DNA of 64,000 nt from Polaribacter dokdonensis (lineage in GTDB: Bacteria; Bacteroidota; Bacteroidia; Flavobacteriales; Flavobacteriaceae), in assembly GCF_024362345.1 (NCBI RefSeq), contig NZ_CP101505.1, positions 1,571,501 to 1,635,500 of the forward strand. Reading direction: 5' to 3'. The translations under genes were made by a program, and so were the position numbers. Shown here one piece after another: positions 30,176 to 38,392 of the stretch; the stretch's first letter is position 1; every line of letters begins with the position of its first letter. The notes beneath the pieces were generated by a model that did no database searches, was not told the DNA's origin, and saw only the letters and a list, made by a program, of their open reading frames with translations.

Positions 30176-30623
30176 CTGTATTACCCATCACCTCTTCTGC
30201 TAAATCTGAAAAATTTTCAGCAGCATTCTCAATTGCGTTTTCGTACTTCTCTTTATCCCAAATCTCAATGATATTTACAGAAGACGACATTACCACTTGC
30301 TTTTTAATCCCTGCAAATTCAGATAAATTTTTTGGTATTAAAATTCGACCAGTAGCATCTAATTCTACTACCTTTACACCAGCCGTAAATCTTCTAATAA
30401 AATCATTGTTTTTTTTCTTGAACTTATTCAGTTTGTTAATCTCAGCCATGGTTGCATTCCATTCTTTCATTGGATACAACTCTAAACATTGCTCAAAAAC
30501 CGACTTTTTTAAAACGAAACCTTCTTGTAAAATAGGTGATACCTGCTTTTTGAAAGCAGAAGGAAACATGACCCTACCTTTAGCGTCAGCTTTACATTCA
30601 TATGTACCTATTAGATTAATCAC
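30156..30623 (-). CDS. mraZ: Transcriptional regulator MraZ
   Basis: DNA-binding regulator of its own dcw operon and first gene of the cluster. At 155 residues it carries two SpoVT/AbrB-like halves, each with the DxxGR signature: DAKGRVMFPSAFK (about residues 13-25) and DATGRILIPKNLS (about 89-101). The predicted operator, three GTGG repeats at 10-bp spacing, lies 38 bases upstream of its start, which supports autoregulation. Confidence 0.97.
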   Translation of the reverse strand: MINLIGTYECKADAKGRVMFPSAFKKQVSPILQEGFVLKKSVFEQCLELYPMKEWNATMAEINKLNKFKKKNNDFIRRFTAGVKVVELDATGRILIPKNLSEFAGIKKQVVMSSSVNIIEIWDKEKYENAIENAAENFSDLAEEVMGNTGGDELS

Positions 30624-30642
30624 TTAAAAAAGATTTAATGAT

Positions 30643-30650
30643 CAAAAATA
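30643..30650 (-). promoter_or_regulatory. -7 promoter element of the dcw operon
   Basis: Reads TATTTTTG on the minus strand, 20 bases upstream of the mraZ start. The MraZ repeats lie directly upstream, over the position expected for the -33 element. Confidence 0.55.
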
Positions 30651-30660
30651 TATAAAAATT

Positions 30661-30685
30661 ACCACTTTTTACCACTTTTTACCAC
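30661..30685 (-). promoter_or_regulatory. MraZ operator: three GTGGT repeats at 10-bp spacing
   Basis: On the minus strand GTGGT-AAAAA-GTGGT-AAAAA-GTGGT: three identical 5-bp cores with identical 5-bp spacers. MraZ proteins of other phyla bind three or four such G-rich direct repeats at this spacing. The site covers the expected -33 region of the mraZ promoter, so binding would affect polymerase access. Confidence 0.8.
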
Positions 30686-30765
30686 ATTGTTAATAAAAAC
30701 AACGCTTTCTTACTGTTTATAGTATTTGCACTGTTGTTAATAACGTTAATTGAGGTAGTGTTTAA

Positions 30766-30799
30766 TTGGTTTTTATATCATAAAAAAGAACTACATTTG
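30766..30799 (+). promoter_or_regulatory. Promoter of the hydrolase-engB operon
   Basis: TTG (30766-30768), 23 bases, TACATTTG (30792-30799), 26 bases before the ATG. Matches Bacteroidota elements at the long end of the spacing range. Divergent from the mraZ promoter. Confidence 0.55.
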
Positions 30800-30825
30800 C
30801 TTTTTAGTGATCTAAACAAAAATCA

Positions 30826-31590
30826 ATGACTGACAAGTTAAAAACTGAAGATAAGTTTACATATGCAGAAGCTGGTGAAGGACCTGCAATCATTGTTTTA
30901 CATGGATTAATGGGGGCTTTAAGTAACTTTGGGTCTACTTTTGATCATTTTTCAAACAACGGTTATAAGGTATTAATACCTGAATTACCTTTATACACTT
31001 TACCACTTGTACAAACCAATGTTAAAAATTTAGCAAGCTATTTGCATGATTTTTTAGCCTACAAAAAAATTGATAGTGCTTTGCTTTTAGGAAACTCTTT
31101 AGGTGGGCATATTTCTTTATATTTCACAAAACATTATCCAGAAAAAGTAAATGCTTTAGTATTAACAGGAAGTTCTGGCTTGTATGAAAATGCCATGGGT
31201 GGTAGTTTCCCAAAAAGAGGAAACTATGAGTACATAGAGCAAAAAGCAAGAGATGTTTTTTACGATCCAAAAATTGCTACAAAAGAATTGGTAGATGACG
31301 TATATGCTACTGTTAATGACAGAATGAAAGCATTAAAAACCTTGTCTATTGCAAAAAGTGCTATAAGACATAATATGGCCAATGATTTACCTGAAATGAA
31401 ACTACCTGTATGTTTGATTTGGGGAAAACAAGATGGAGTAACTCCACCAGAGGTAGCCAATGACTTTCATAAATTACTGCCTAATTCAGAGTTATTTTGG
31501 ATTGATAAATGTGGTCATGCTGCAATGATGGAAAGACCTGAAGAATTTAACCAAATTCTTGAAGGATGGTTAAAATCTAATAACATCTAA
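30826..31590 (+). CDS. Alpha/beta hydrolase
   Basis: A 254-residue cytoplasmic alpha/beta-fold hydrolase of unknown substrate. Visible features are oxyanion HG at 26-27 (VLHGLMG), nucleophile elbow GNSLG with Ser91, acid Asp in WGKQDGVTPPE, and catalytic His in KCGHAAMMERP near the C-terminus. There is no signal peptide. It starts an operon with engB (13-base gap) immediately upstream of the dcw promoter, an arrangement common in flavobacteria. Esterase, thioesterase or C-C hydrolase activity cannot be told apart. Confidence 0.88.
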   Translation: MTDKLKTEDKFTYAEAGEGPAIIVLHGLMGALSNFGSTFDHFSNNGYKVLIPELPLYTLPLVQTNVKNLASYLHDFLAYKKIDSALLLGNSLGGHISLYFTKHYPEKVNALVLTGSSGLYENAMGGSFPKRGNYEYIEQKARDVFYDPKIATKELVDDVYATVNDRMKALKTLSIAKSAIRHNMANDLPEMKLPVCLIWGKQDGVTPPEVANDFHKLLPNSELFWIDKCGHAAMMERPEEFNQILEGWLKSNNI

Positions 31591-31603
31591 AACGCTTTTT
31601 ATA

Positions 31604-32215
31604 GTGAAAATTAAGTCTGCTGAATTTGTAATGAGTAACAGTAATGTTATTAATGCACCAAAAGATAGAATACCAGAATACGCTTTTATAGGACGTTCTA
31701 ATGTTGGTAAATCTTCATTAATCAACATGTTAATGGAGCGTAAAGATTTGGCAAAAATATCTGGAAAACCAGGTAAAACCCAACTTATAAATCACTTTAA
31801 AATAAACGAAGAATGGTTTTTGGTAGATTTACCAGGCTATGGTTATGCTCAAGTTTCTAAAAAGAAAAGAGTTATTTTTCAATACTTTATTGAGAATTAC
31901 TTCAAAGAAAGAGAGCAATTGGTTTGCACCTTTGTTTTAATAGATTCTAGACACGATCCTCAAAAAATAGACTTAGATTTTATGCGCTTTTTGGGAGAAA
32001 ATCAAATTCCTTTTTGTTTAGTTTTCACAAAAGCAGATAAATTAGGGAGCTCTAAATTAAACAAGCAAATTACATCTTACAAAAAGAAATTATTGCAACA
32101 TTGGGAAACATTACCAATGAACTTTTTAACCTCTTCTTCTACAGGATTAGGTCGTAAAGAATTTTTAGATTTTATTGATAGTGTAAACGAAGACGTTGCT
32201 AAAGATTTTAAATAA
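31604..32215 (+). CDS. engB: Ribosome-biogenesis GTPase EngB (YsxC/YihA)
   Basis: Cytoplasmic GTPase needed for large ribosomal subunit assembly. At 203 residues: P-loop GRSNVGKSSLIN (about 30-41), switch region GKPGKTQLINH, G3 DLPGYGYAQ, G4 TKADKL, and G5 near SSSTGLG. The start codon is GTG, giving MKIKSAEFVMSN, the usual family N-terminus. Cotranscribed with the hydrolase and the RluA-type gene. Confidence 0.96.
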   Translation: MKIKSAEFVMSNSNVINAPKDRIPEYAFIGRSNVGKSSLINMLMERKDLAKISGKPGKTQLINHFKINEEWFLVDLPGYGYAQVSKKKRVIFQYFIENYFKEREQLVCTFVLIDSRHDPQKIDLDFMRFLGENQIPFCLVFTKADKLGSSKLNKQITSYKKKLLQHWETLPMNFLTSSSTGLGRKEFLDFIDSVNEDVAKDFK

Positions 32216-32232
32216 ACTTAGCTATAGCTGTT

Positions 32233-32919
32233 ATGCATTCTACTAAGCAAAACTTACAAGTACTTTTTGAAGACAATCATATCATTATTGTTAATAAAAG
32301 GTCTGGAGATATTACTCAGGGTGATAAAACTGGAGATAAACCTTTAAGTGATGTTGTAAAAGAATATATTAAAGATAAATACAACAAAGCTGGTAATGTT
32401 TTTTTAGGTGTAGTGCATAGGTTAGATAGGCCAACTTCTGGAGTTATAATTTTTGCAAGAACCTCTAAAGCCTTAGAGCGTTTAAATAAAATGTTACGTG
32501 ACAAAGAAATTCATAAAACCTATTGGGCTGTTGTAAAAAGTCATCCAAAGAAAGAAAAAGCAACATTAATTAATTACCTGAAAAAAAATCCGAAGAATAA
32601 TAAATCTAGTGTTTTTCAAAAGGAAATTGAGGGCTCTAAAAAAGCAATTTTACATTATTCTGTTCTTAAAAAGTTAGACAATTATACACTCTTAGAAATT
32701 GATTTAGAAACAGGAAGACATCATCAAATTAGAGCGCAATTATCGAATATAGGCTACCCTATTAAAGGCGATTTAAAATATGGTTTTAACAGAAGTAACA
32801 AAGATGGAAGTATTCATTTACATGCCAGAAAAATAGAATTTATACATCCTGTGGCTAAAGAGAAAATTTCTGTTCTTGCACCAACACCTAACGAAGTAAT
32901 TTGGAACGCTTGTAAGTAA
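32233..32919 (+). CDS. RluA-family pseudouridine synthase
   Basis: Isomerises uridine to pseudouridine in rRNA or tRNA. At 228 residues it is short for the family and has no N-terminal S4 domain. The catalytic motif is HRLDRPTSGVIIFAR (catalytic Asp in RLD), followed by KTYWAVV and ETGRHHQIRAQLS near the C-terminus. Target uridine not predictable. Seventeen bases after engB. Confidence 0.9.
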   Translation: MHSTKQNLQVLFEDNHIIIVNKRSGDITQGDKTGDKPLSDVVKEYIKDKYNKAGNVFLGVVHRLDRPTSGVIIFARTSKALERLNKMLRDKEIHKTYWAVVKSHPKKEKATLINYLKKNPKNNKSSVFQKEIEGSKKAILHYSVLKKLDNYTLLEIDLETGRHHQIRAQLSNIGYPIKGDLKYGFNRSNKDGSIHLHARKIEFIHPVAKEKISVLAPTPNEVIWNACK

Positions 32920-32947
32920 TTGCTATATTTAGAAAATTAAATTCTAA

Positions 32948-33982
32948 ATGAAAGCCCTAAAATACTTTACCATTTTAATTCTACCTTTAGTAGTATACAT
33001 TTCTTTTACAAATAAAGGTTGGCTTACTTATTTACCTGCACTTGTTTTTTTTGGATTAGTTCCGCTTTTGGAATTCTTTATAAAACCCAACACCTACAAT
33101 TTCTCAAAAGAAGAAGAGAAAGTAGAGAAAGAGAACAAACTTTACACCTATTTATTATATGCAACTCTACCTATGCAGATTGCGTTTTTAATCTTCTTTT
33201 TTTATGCAATTCAAGAACCAAATCTTAATAACTCAGAAATCTTTGGTAGAATTTTTGGAATGGGTATTATGTGTGGAGTAATAGGTATTAATGTGGGTCA
33301 TGAATTAGGTCATAGAAATCAAAGATTTGGCGAATTTATTGGTGAAATTTTATTACTTACTTCTTTAAATACACACTTTTTACCTTATCATAATGGAGGG
33401 CATCATTATAATGTAGCAACACCAAAAGACGCTGCTACTGCAAGAAAAAACGAGGTTTTATTCATTTTTTGGATTCGCTCTCATTTTACAAGTTACTTCC
33501 AAGCTTGGCAATTAGAAAACAAGCGCATGAAATCTTTGAATAGATATTGGTTTCATCACCAAAATAGAATGGTAATATATACACTTTGTAACATCCTTCT
33601 CTTAGCACTAATCTACTTTATTTTTGGTCAATTTGTTCTGCTAGCATTCATAGCAGCAGCAATAATTGGTATTCTTTTATTAGAGACCGTAAATTATATA
33701 GAACATTATGGTTTGTTGCGTAAAAAGAACAATCATGGAAGATATGAACGTGTAAAAAGAAATCACTCTTGGAACAGCAATCATCAAGTTGGGCAAGTAC
33801 TACTTTTTAATTTGTCTAGACATTCAGACCATCATTATAATGGTTCTAAGCATTATCAATTATTAAAATCATTACCAGAAAGTCCACAAATGCCAACAGG
33901 TTATCCAGGCATGATGTTACTTTCATTTATGCCACCAATTTGGTTTTGGGTAATGAATAAAAAATTAAATAATCTATCATAA
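32948..33982 (+). CDS. AlkB-type membrane di-iron monooxygenase (alkane 1-monooxygenase family)
   Basis: A 344-residue membrane hydroxylase. Eight-histidine iron ligation is visible as HELGH, HNGGHHYNVATPKDAA and RHSDHHYN, and the AlkB-specific NYIEHYGLLR is present. About six hydrophobic helices, the first at residues 5-25. Members hydroxylate alkane termini or related acyl or aromatic methyl groups and need rubredoxin and a reductase. Neither partner is encoded nearby, so the substrate is open and hydrocarbon use is only possible. Followed by a nitroreductase gene after 7 bases. Confidence 0.87.
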   Translation: MKALKYFTILILPLVVYISFTNKGWLTYLPALVFFGLVPLLEFFIKPNTYNFSKEEEKVEKENKLYTYLLYATLPMQIAFLIFFFYAIQEPNLNNSEIFGRIFGMGIMCGVIGINVGHELGHRNQRFGEFIGEILLLTSLNTHFLPYHNGGHHYNVATPKDAATARKNEVLFIFWIRSHFTSYFQAWQLENKRMKSLNRYWFHHQNRMVIYTLCNILLLALIYFIFGQFVLLAFIAAAIIGILLLETVNYIEHYGLLRKKNNHGRYERVKRNHSWNSNHQVGQVLLFNLSRHSDHHYNGSKHYQLLKSLPESPQMPTGYPGMMLLSFMPPIWFWVMNKKLNNLS

Positions 33983-33989
33983 ATACTTT

Positions 33990-34727
33990 ATGAATCAAGA
34001 AAAAACAGTTTCTGAAGCAATTGCATACAGAAGATCAGTAAGAATTTATGACGCCAACAAACCAATACAAACAGAAATTGTTAAAAAATGTTTAGAGCAA
34101 GCTGCTTTGGCTCCTAACAGTAGCAATATGCAATTATGGGAATTTTATCACATTACTTCTAAAGATATTATAGCTAAAATTGCGCCTTTCTGTTTTAATC
34201 AAAATGCAGCAAGAACTGCACAGCAATTGGTAATTTTTGTAACGCGTAAAGATTTATGGAAAGAGAGAGCACAAGCCAATTTAAAGTTTATTGATAAAAA
34301 CTTTGGAGCAAACAATCCAAAAAGCGAACAATCTAGTAGAGAAAAAACAGCGAGAAATTATTATGGTAAAATTATACCCTTTGCTTATGCCGATTTTTTG
34401 GGGATTTTAGGTTTTTTAAAATTTATAATGGTTACAGTAATTGGTTTTTTTAAACCCATTTACAGACAAGTTAGAAAAAGTGATATGAGAATTGTAGCTC
34501 ATAAAACTTGTGGTTTAGCAGCAGAAAACTTTATGATATCTATGGCTGCAGAAGGTTATGATACTTGCCCAATGGAAGGTTCAGATACACTTAGGGTTAA
34601 AAACTTGTTGGGTTTGCCTTTTGGTGCTGAAATTAACATGATCGTATCTTGTGGAATTAGAGAGCCAAAAGGTGTTTATGGAGAACGTTTTAGAATTCCA
34701 TTTAACGAAATCTACAAAGAAGTGTAG
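33990..34727 (+). CDS. Nitroreductase family protein
   Basis: An FMN-dependent NAD(P)H oxidoreductase of 245 residues. It shows the FMN-binding RRSVRIYD near residue 15, AALAPNSSNMQLWEF, and the second half AAENFMISMAAEGYDTCPMEG and NMIVSCGIREPKG. An insertion of about 40 residues (FADFLGILGFLKFIMVTVIGFF region, about 130-155) is hydrophobic, suggesting membrane association. Natural substrate unknown. Last gene of the operon; ends 6 bases from the convergent acylase-family gene. Confidence 0.88.
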   Translation: MNQEKTVSEAIAYRRSVRIYDANKPIQTEIVKKCLEQAALAPNSSNMQLWEFYHITSKDIIAKIAPFCFNQNAARTAQQLVIFVTRKDLWKERAQANLKFIDKNFGANNPKSEQSSREKTARNYYGKIIPFAYADFLGILGFLKFIMVTVIGFFKPIYRQVRKSDMRIVAHKTCGLAAENFMISMAAEGYDTCPMEGSDTLRVKNLLGLPFGAEINMIVSCGIREPKGVYGERFRIPFNEIYKEV

Positions 34728-34733
34728 CTTAAC

Positions 34734-37115
34734 CTAATCTTTTGGTTGTAAGACCAAAACATTTGCGCTTTTCTTTATTTCTGTTTCATTTAAACTCATT
34801 TTAACAAACTCTCCATCTACAAATTTCTGAGCCTGATCTTTATAATGTTCACTAAAAACATTACCTGATTGACCTGTTGGTAAAATTGCTGAACTGTTTT
34901 CTATGTCAGAAAAATCAATAACTCTTCTTGTTGATGGGCCAGCTGTAATTTTATAAACTCCTGTACTATCTAATTTAAAAATCTGATTGTTAATTACTTC
35001 ATTACCTCCAATAGTTTCAAATGGACCAACATTAAAAATACTTCTTAAAACGCCACCTGCTTTGCCAATAGCATGCTCATGTTCTAAAGAAATTACTCTT
35101 TTCCACAACCAATTATCAACATTTTCTCCTAACTGATTTTCTAAAAAAGCAAACGTATCTAAAAATGAAGAAGTAATAATTTCTGCTCTAGACTCTTTTT
35201 TAGATGCAGTTTTTACATTATCCCACCAAATGGAATTTTCTCTATTAATTTGAATTGGTAATGCCTGGTCTTGCAATTGAGAATTGACAAATAACTCAAA
35301 ACTTCCTCCTAATTCGTCCTTATAAGTAGCTGCTAACACTTCGTACAAAAATCGATTGTAAATAGTTGGTGCAATTGCTGTTTTTTGATAATCGCCATTC
35401 CAGTTTTCTAGAATAGAAATTGCTTTTTTCTGTGAAGCAGTTAAATTCTGCTGGTCTACATAGTGTAATAAATCATTTGCAATATCAGAAACTGTAGCAG
35501 ACTGCACATCATAAATCATATTTTGTACGTCTTCTTTAGTAAAATCGTTTTTTTTATTTAATAAGGTTGATATTCTCTTAGCTCTATCTTGTGGTTGATA
35601 ATAGCCAGGATATAATTTACCCCTAACAGAATCTGGCTGATTATTTGCAGAATACACGTAATTCCATGAAGGATTAACAGCTTGCGGATTTTCATTAAAA
35701 GGTAAAAATTCAGTTATTTCATCATTTCCAGAAGAACCATCTAAATACAATTTAGAAGACAAACTATCTCTTAATTGATATAGTTTAGCAGATGCAAACC
35801 AAGCTATGTTTCCTTTTGCATCTCCATACATTACGTTTAAACCTGGAGCATGAATTTTAGCAACAGCATCTCTAAATTTCATTAATGATTTTGCATGAGA
35901 CATTTCATAAGAAACATGTAACTGCTCATTATTTAATTGTGTGTACAACCAGTGCATTGCTATAGGTCTATCATCATTCATATGAGATATTAAACCATTC
36001 ATTATTGGGCCATGTTTAGATACTTTTACAGTAAAAGTAGTATCAGCTTCATCTTTAATTTTTATAGTTTTACTTAATAGTTCGTAATCTTTATAGCCTT
36101 CTGAGGTTTTATATTGATTTTCATTATCGCCATTATTTTCTTCTACATAAAAATTTAAATCATCATTAGCTAACATGGTTAAACCATAGGCATATTCTCT
36201 ATTATGCCCTAAAAGAGGAAATGGCATTAAGGCTATATTAAATCCGTAAATTTCAAAATCTGGAGTTTTAATATGATTTTCGTACCAAACTGAAGGTTGT
36301 GAAAATCCAATATGTGGGTCGTTTGCAAAAAGTACTTTTCCATTTTTAGTTTTTTCTGGTGCAATTACCCAAGAGTTACTTCCAATAAAAGTAGACACTG
36401 GTAATTTGTCCATCAATTTACTAACTGCAGCAGAAAGCTCTCCCTTAATTTCTTTAGTTTCGTATTTATTTATGGTTAAATCGCTAACATCAGTCGTCAT
36501 TATCTCATTCAAATATGCCTCACCTAACTTCTCTTTAATCTCTGTTAAAAGAGGATCTGTTTTATGAGCAACAGCAAAACTAAAAGCCATATAACCAAAC
36601 ACATTGTAAACATCTTTAATGGTGTAATTTTCTTTTTCTACACCCACTAAAGAGAACTCTATAGGAGTTTTACCTTCGTTTATATACTGATTAATCCCAT
36701 TTAAATAAGCCTCAGTTAACAAATAAGGCTGACTGTTTTTATCTAATGTTGCCATAGTTTTTTCAGCAGCTTCTTCTATACCTAAGCCTGAAAAAAAGAC
36801 ATCTGTTTGTAACAAATCTTTACCAAAAATTTCAGACAATCTACCTGAAGCAATTCTTCTAATAAGCTCCATTTGCCATAATCTGTCTTGTGCATGCACA
36901 TAACCCAAAGCAGTATAGGCATCTTGTTGGTTTTGTGCTTCTATATGTGGCACACCAACCTCATCAAAATAAACAGTTACTTCATCAGATAAATTATTCA
37001 ATTCTAATTCTCCAGAATAATCAGGCTGATAAGTTCTAGAATATAACCAGCCACCAACAACTATTAGTACTATTAAAACTAGAATAACTTTTAAAGATTT
37101 TTTGATAAATTTCAT
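34734..37115 (-). CDS. Penicillin acylase family (Ntn) hydrolase
   Basis: A self-processing N-terminal-nucleophile amidase of 793 residues. An N-terminal membrane helix (residues 9-26) suggests periplasmic anchoring. The alpha part contains GVPHIEAQN and YVHAQDRLWQMEL. The beta chain would begin at Ser246 in FIGSNSWVIAPEKT, the expected cleavage and nucleophile site. DPHIGF and GHNREYAYGLT follow. Relatives cleave beta-lactam side chains or acyl-homoserine lactones; here the natural substrate is unknown. Convergent with the nitroreductase gene; divergent promoter from the DegT gene. Confidence 0.93.
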   Translation of the reverse strand: MKFIKKSLKVILVLIVLIVVGGWLYSRTYQPDYSGELELNNLSDEVTVYFDEVGVPHIEAQNQQDAYTALGYVHAQDRLWQMELIRRIASGRLSEIFGKDLLQTDVFFSGLGIEEAAEKTMATLDKNSQPYLLTEAYLNGINQYINEGKTPIEFSLVGVEKENYTIKDVYNVFGYMAFSFAVAHKTDPLLTEIKEKLGEAYLNEIMTTDVSDLTINKYETKEIKGELSAAVSKLMDKLPVSTFIGSNSWVIAPEKTKNGKVLFANDPHIGFSQPSVWYENHIKTPDFEIYGFNIALMPFPLLGHNREYAYGLTMLANDDLNFYVEENNGDNENQYKTSEGYKDYELLSKTIKIKDEADTTFTVKVSKHGPIMNGLISHMNDDRPIAMHWLYTQLNNEQLHVSYEMSHAKSLMKFRDAVAKIHAPGLNVMYGDAKGNIAWFASAKLYQLRDSLSSKLYLDGSSGNDEITEFLPFNENPQAVNPSWNYVYSANNQPDSVRGKLYPGYYQPQDRAKRISTLLNKKNDFTKEDVQNMIYDVQSATVSDIANDLLHYVDQQNLTASQKKAISILENWNGDYQKTAIAPTIYNRFLYEVLAATYKDELGGSFELFVNSQLQDQALPIQINRENSIWWDNVKTASKKESRAEIITSSFLDTFAFLENQLGENVDNWLWKRVISLEHEHAIGKAGGVLRSIFNVGPFETIGGNEVINNQIFKLDSTGVYKITAGPSTRRVIDFSDIENSSAILPTGQSGNVFSEHYKDQAQKFVDGEFVKMSLNETEIKKSANVLVLQPKD

Positions 37116-37135
37116 TTGAAAATTTTTGATGTAGC

Positions 37136-37143
37136 CAAAGATA
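37136..37143 (-). promoter_or_regulatory. -7 promoter element for the acylase-family gene
   Basis: Reads TATCTTTG on the minus strand, 20 bases before the start codon. Confidence 0.55.
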
Positions 37144-37157
37144 AAATAATTATGTTG

Positions 37158-37165
37158 TATTTTTG
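37158..37165 (+). promoter_or_regulatory. -7 promoter element for the DegT-galE operon
   Basis: TATTTTTG, 23 bases before the ATG; divergent from the acylase-family promoter 15 bases away. Confidence 0.5.
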
Positions 37166-37188
37166 ATACACTAACAATTTGATGATTT

Positions 37189-38352
37189 ATGAATAAAATT
37201 CAAATGGTTGATTTGCAAAAACAATATCAACAAATAAAAGAAACTGTAGACAACTCAATACAAGATGTATTAAATACATCTTCATATATAAATGGCCCAT
37301 TAGTTAAAGAATTTCAGAAAGATTTAGAGGCTTATTTAAATGTAAAACATGTTATTCCTTGTGCGAATGGAACAGATGCTTTGCAGATAGCAATGATGGG
37401 TTTAGGTTTAGAACAAGGTGATGAAGTAATTACTGTAGATTTTACTTTTGCAGCTACTGTAGAAGTTATTGCTCTATTAAAATTAACACCTGTTTTGGTT
37501 GATGTAGATAAGGAGACATTTAATATTGATATTAATGCACTAAAAAAAGCAATTACGCCAAAAACAAAAGCAATAGTTCCTGTACATTTATTTGGCCAAG
37601 TTGCAAATATGGATGCCATTTTAGAAATTGCAAAAGAGCATAATTTATTTGTTATTGAAGATAATGCACAAGCAATTGGAGCAAACTACACCTTTAAAAA
37701 TGGTTCTCAACAAAAAGCAGGTACAATTGGAGATGTTGGAACAACATCATTTTTCCCTTCTAAAAACTTAGGTTGTTATGGTGATGGAGGTGCTATTTTT
37801 ACAAACAATGATGAGTTAGCACACACAATACGTGGCATTGTAAATCATGGTATGTACGAGCGTTATTATCATGATGTTGTTGGTGTAAATTCTAGATTAG
37901 ATTCTATACAAGCAGGAGTTTTAAAAGCAAAATTACCTCATTTAGATTCGTATTGTAATGCTAGAAGAAACGCAGCACGTTTTTACAATAAAGCATTGGC
38001 AAATCATTCTGCAATTGTAACACCAACTGCACAATCTAACAAGACAGCCAACTGTGGCCAAATTTGCGATGTTTGCGATTGTCATGTTTTTCATCAATAC
38101 ACCTTACAAATTACAAATGGTCAAAGAGATGCTTTACACAAACATTTGTTAAGCAAAGAAATACCAAATGCTATTTATTATCCTGTAGCATTACATGCCC
38201 AAAAAGCATATAAAGATGACAGATATAATGAAGCAGATTTCCCTGTAACTAATGAGCTTATAAAAACGGTTATTTCATTACCTATGCATACAGAGCTAGA
38301 GGAAGATCAATTACAATTTATTACAAACACAATTTTGGATTTTTTAAACTAA
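37189..38352 (+). CDS. DegT/DnrJ/EryC1/StrS-family aminotransferase
   Basis: PLP-dependent sugar aminotransferase, presumably acting on a nucleotide-linked keto-sugar for surface polysaccharide. 387 residues. The N-terminus reads MVDLQKQYQQI, with CANGTDALQIAM for PLP phosphate binding, FVIEDNAQAIGA (PLP-ring Asp), and SFFPSKNLGCYGDGG with the Schiff-base lysine. A cysteine cluster C289-x3-C293-x2-C296-x-C298-H lies just before the FHQYTLQI strand and resembles a metal site. Followed by galE after 40 bases. Confidence 0.9.
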   Translation: MNKIQMVDLQKQYQQIKETVDNSIQDVLNTSSYINGPLVKEFQKDLEAYLNVKHVIPCANGTDALQIAMMGLGLEQGDEVITVDFTFAATVEVIALLKLTPVLVDVDKETFNIDINALKKAITPKTKAIVPVHLFGQVANMDAILEIAKEHNLFVIEDNAQAIGANYTFKNGSQQKAGTIGDVGTTSFFPSKNLGCYGDGGAIFTNNDELAHTIRGIVNHGMYERYYHDVVGVNSRLDSIQAGVLKAKLPHLDSYCNARRNAARFYNKALANHSAIVTPTAQSNKTANCGQICDVCDCHVFHQYTLQITNGQRDALHKHLLSKEIPNAIYYPVALHAQKAYKDDRYNEADFPVTNELIKTVISLPMHTELEEDQLQFITNTILDFLN

Positions 38353-38392
38353 ATTCATCTTATACTATTAACCCCTTTTAAATAATTAACCA

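Noticed and set aside
30268..30627. 119-codon plus-strand frame opposite mraZ
   Set aside because: Shadow of mraZ; sequence constraint is explained by the two AbrB-type motifs on the minus strand.
30661..30690. Short CRISPR-like tandem repeat
   Set aside because: Unit is 10 bp with no variable spacers, and it matches a MraZ operator at the expected place.
30722..30731. Second TATTTG-like box in the mraZ-hydrolase gap
   Set aside because: It has an incorrect number of bases between TA and TTTG, so it does not match TAnnTTTG; the 30792-30799 element is better placed.
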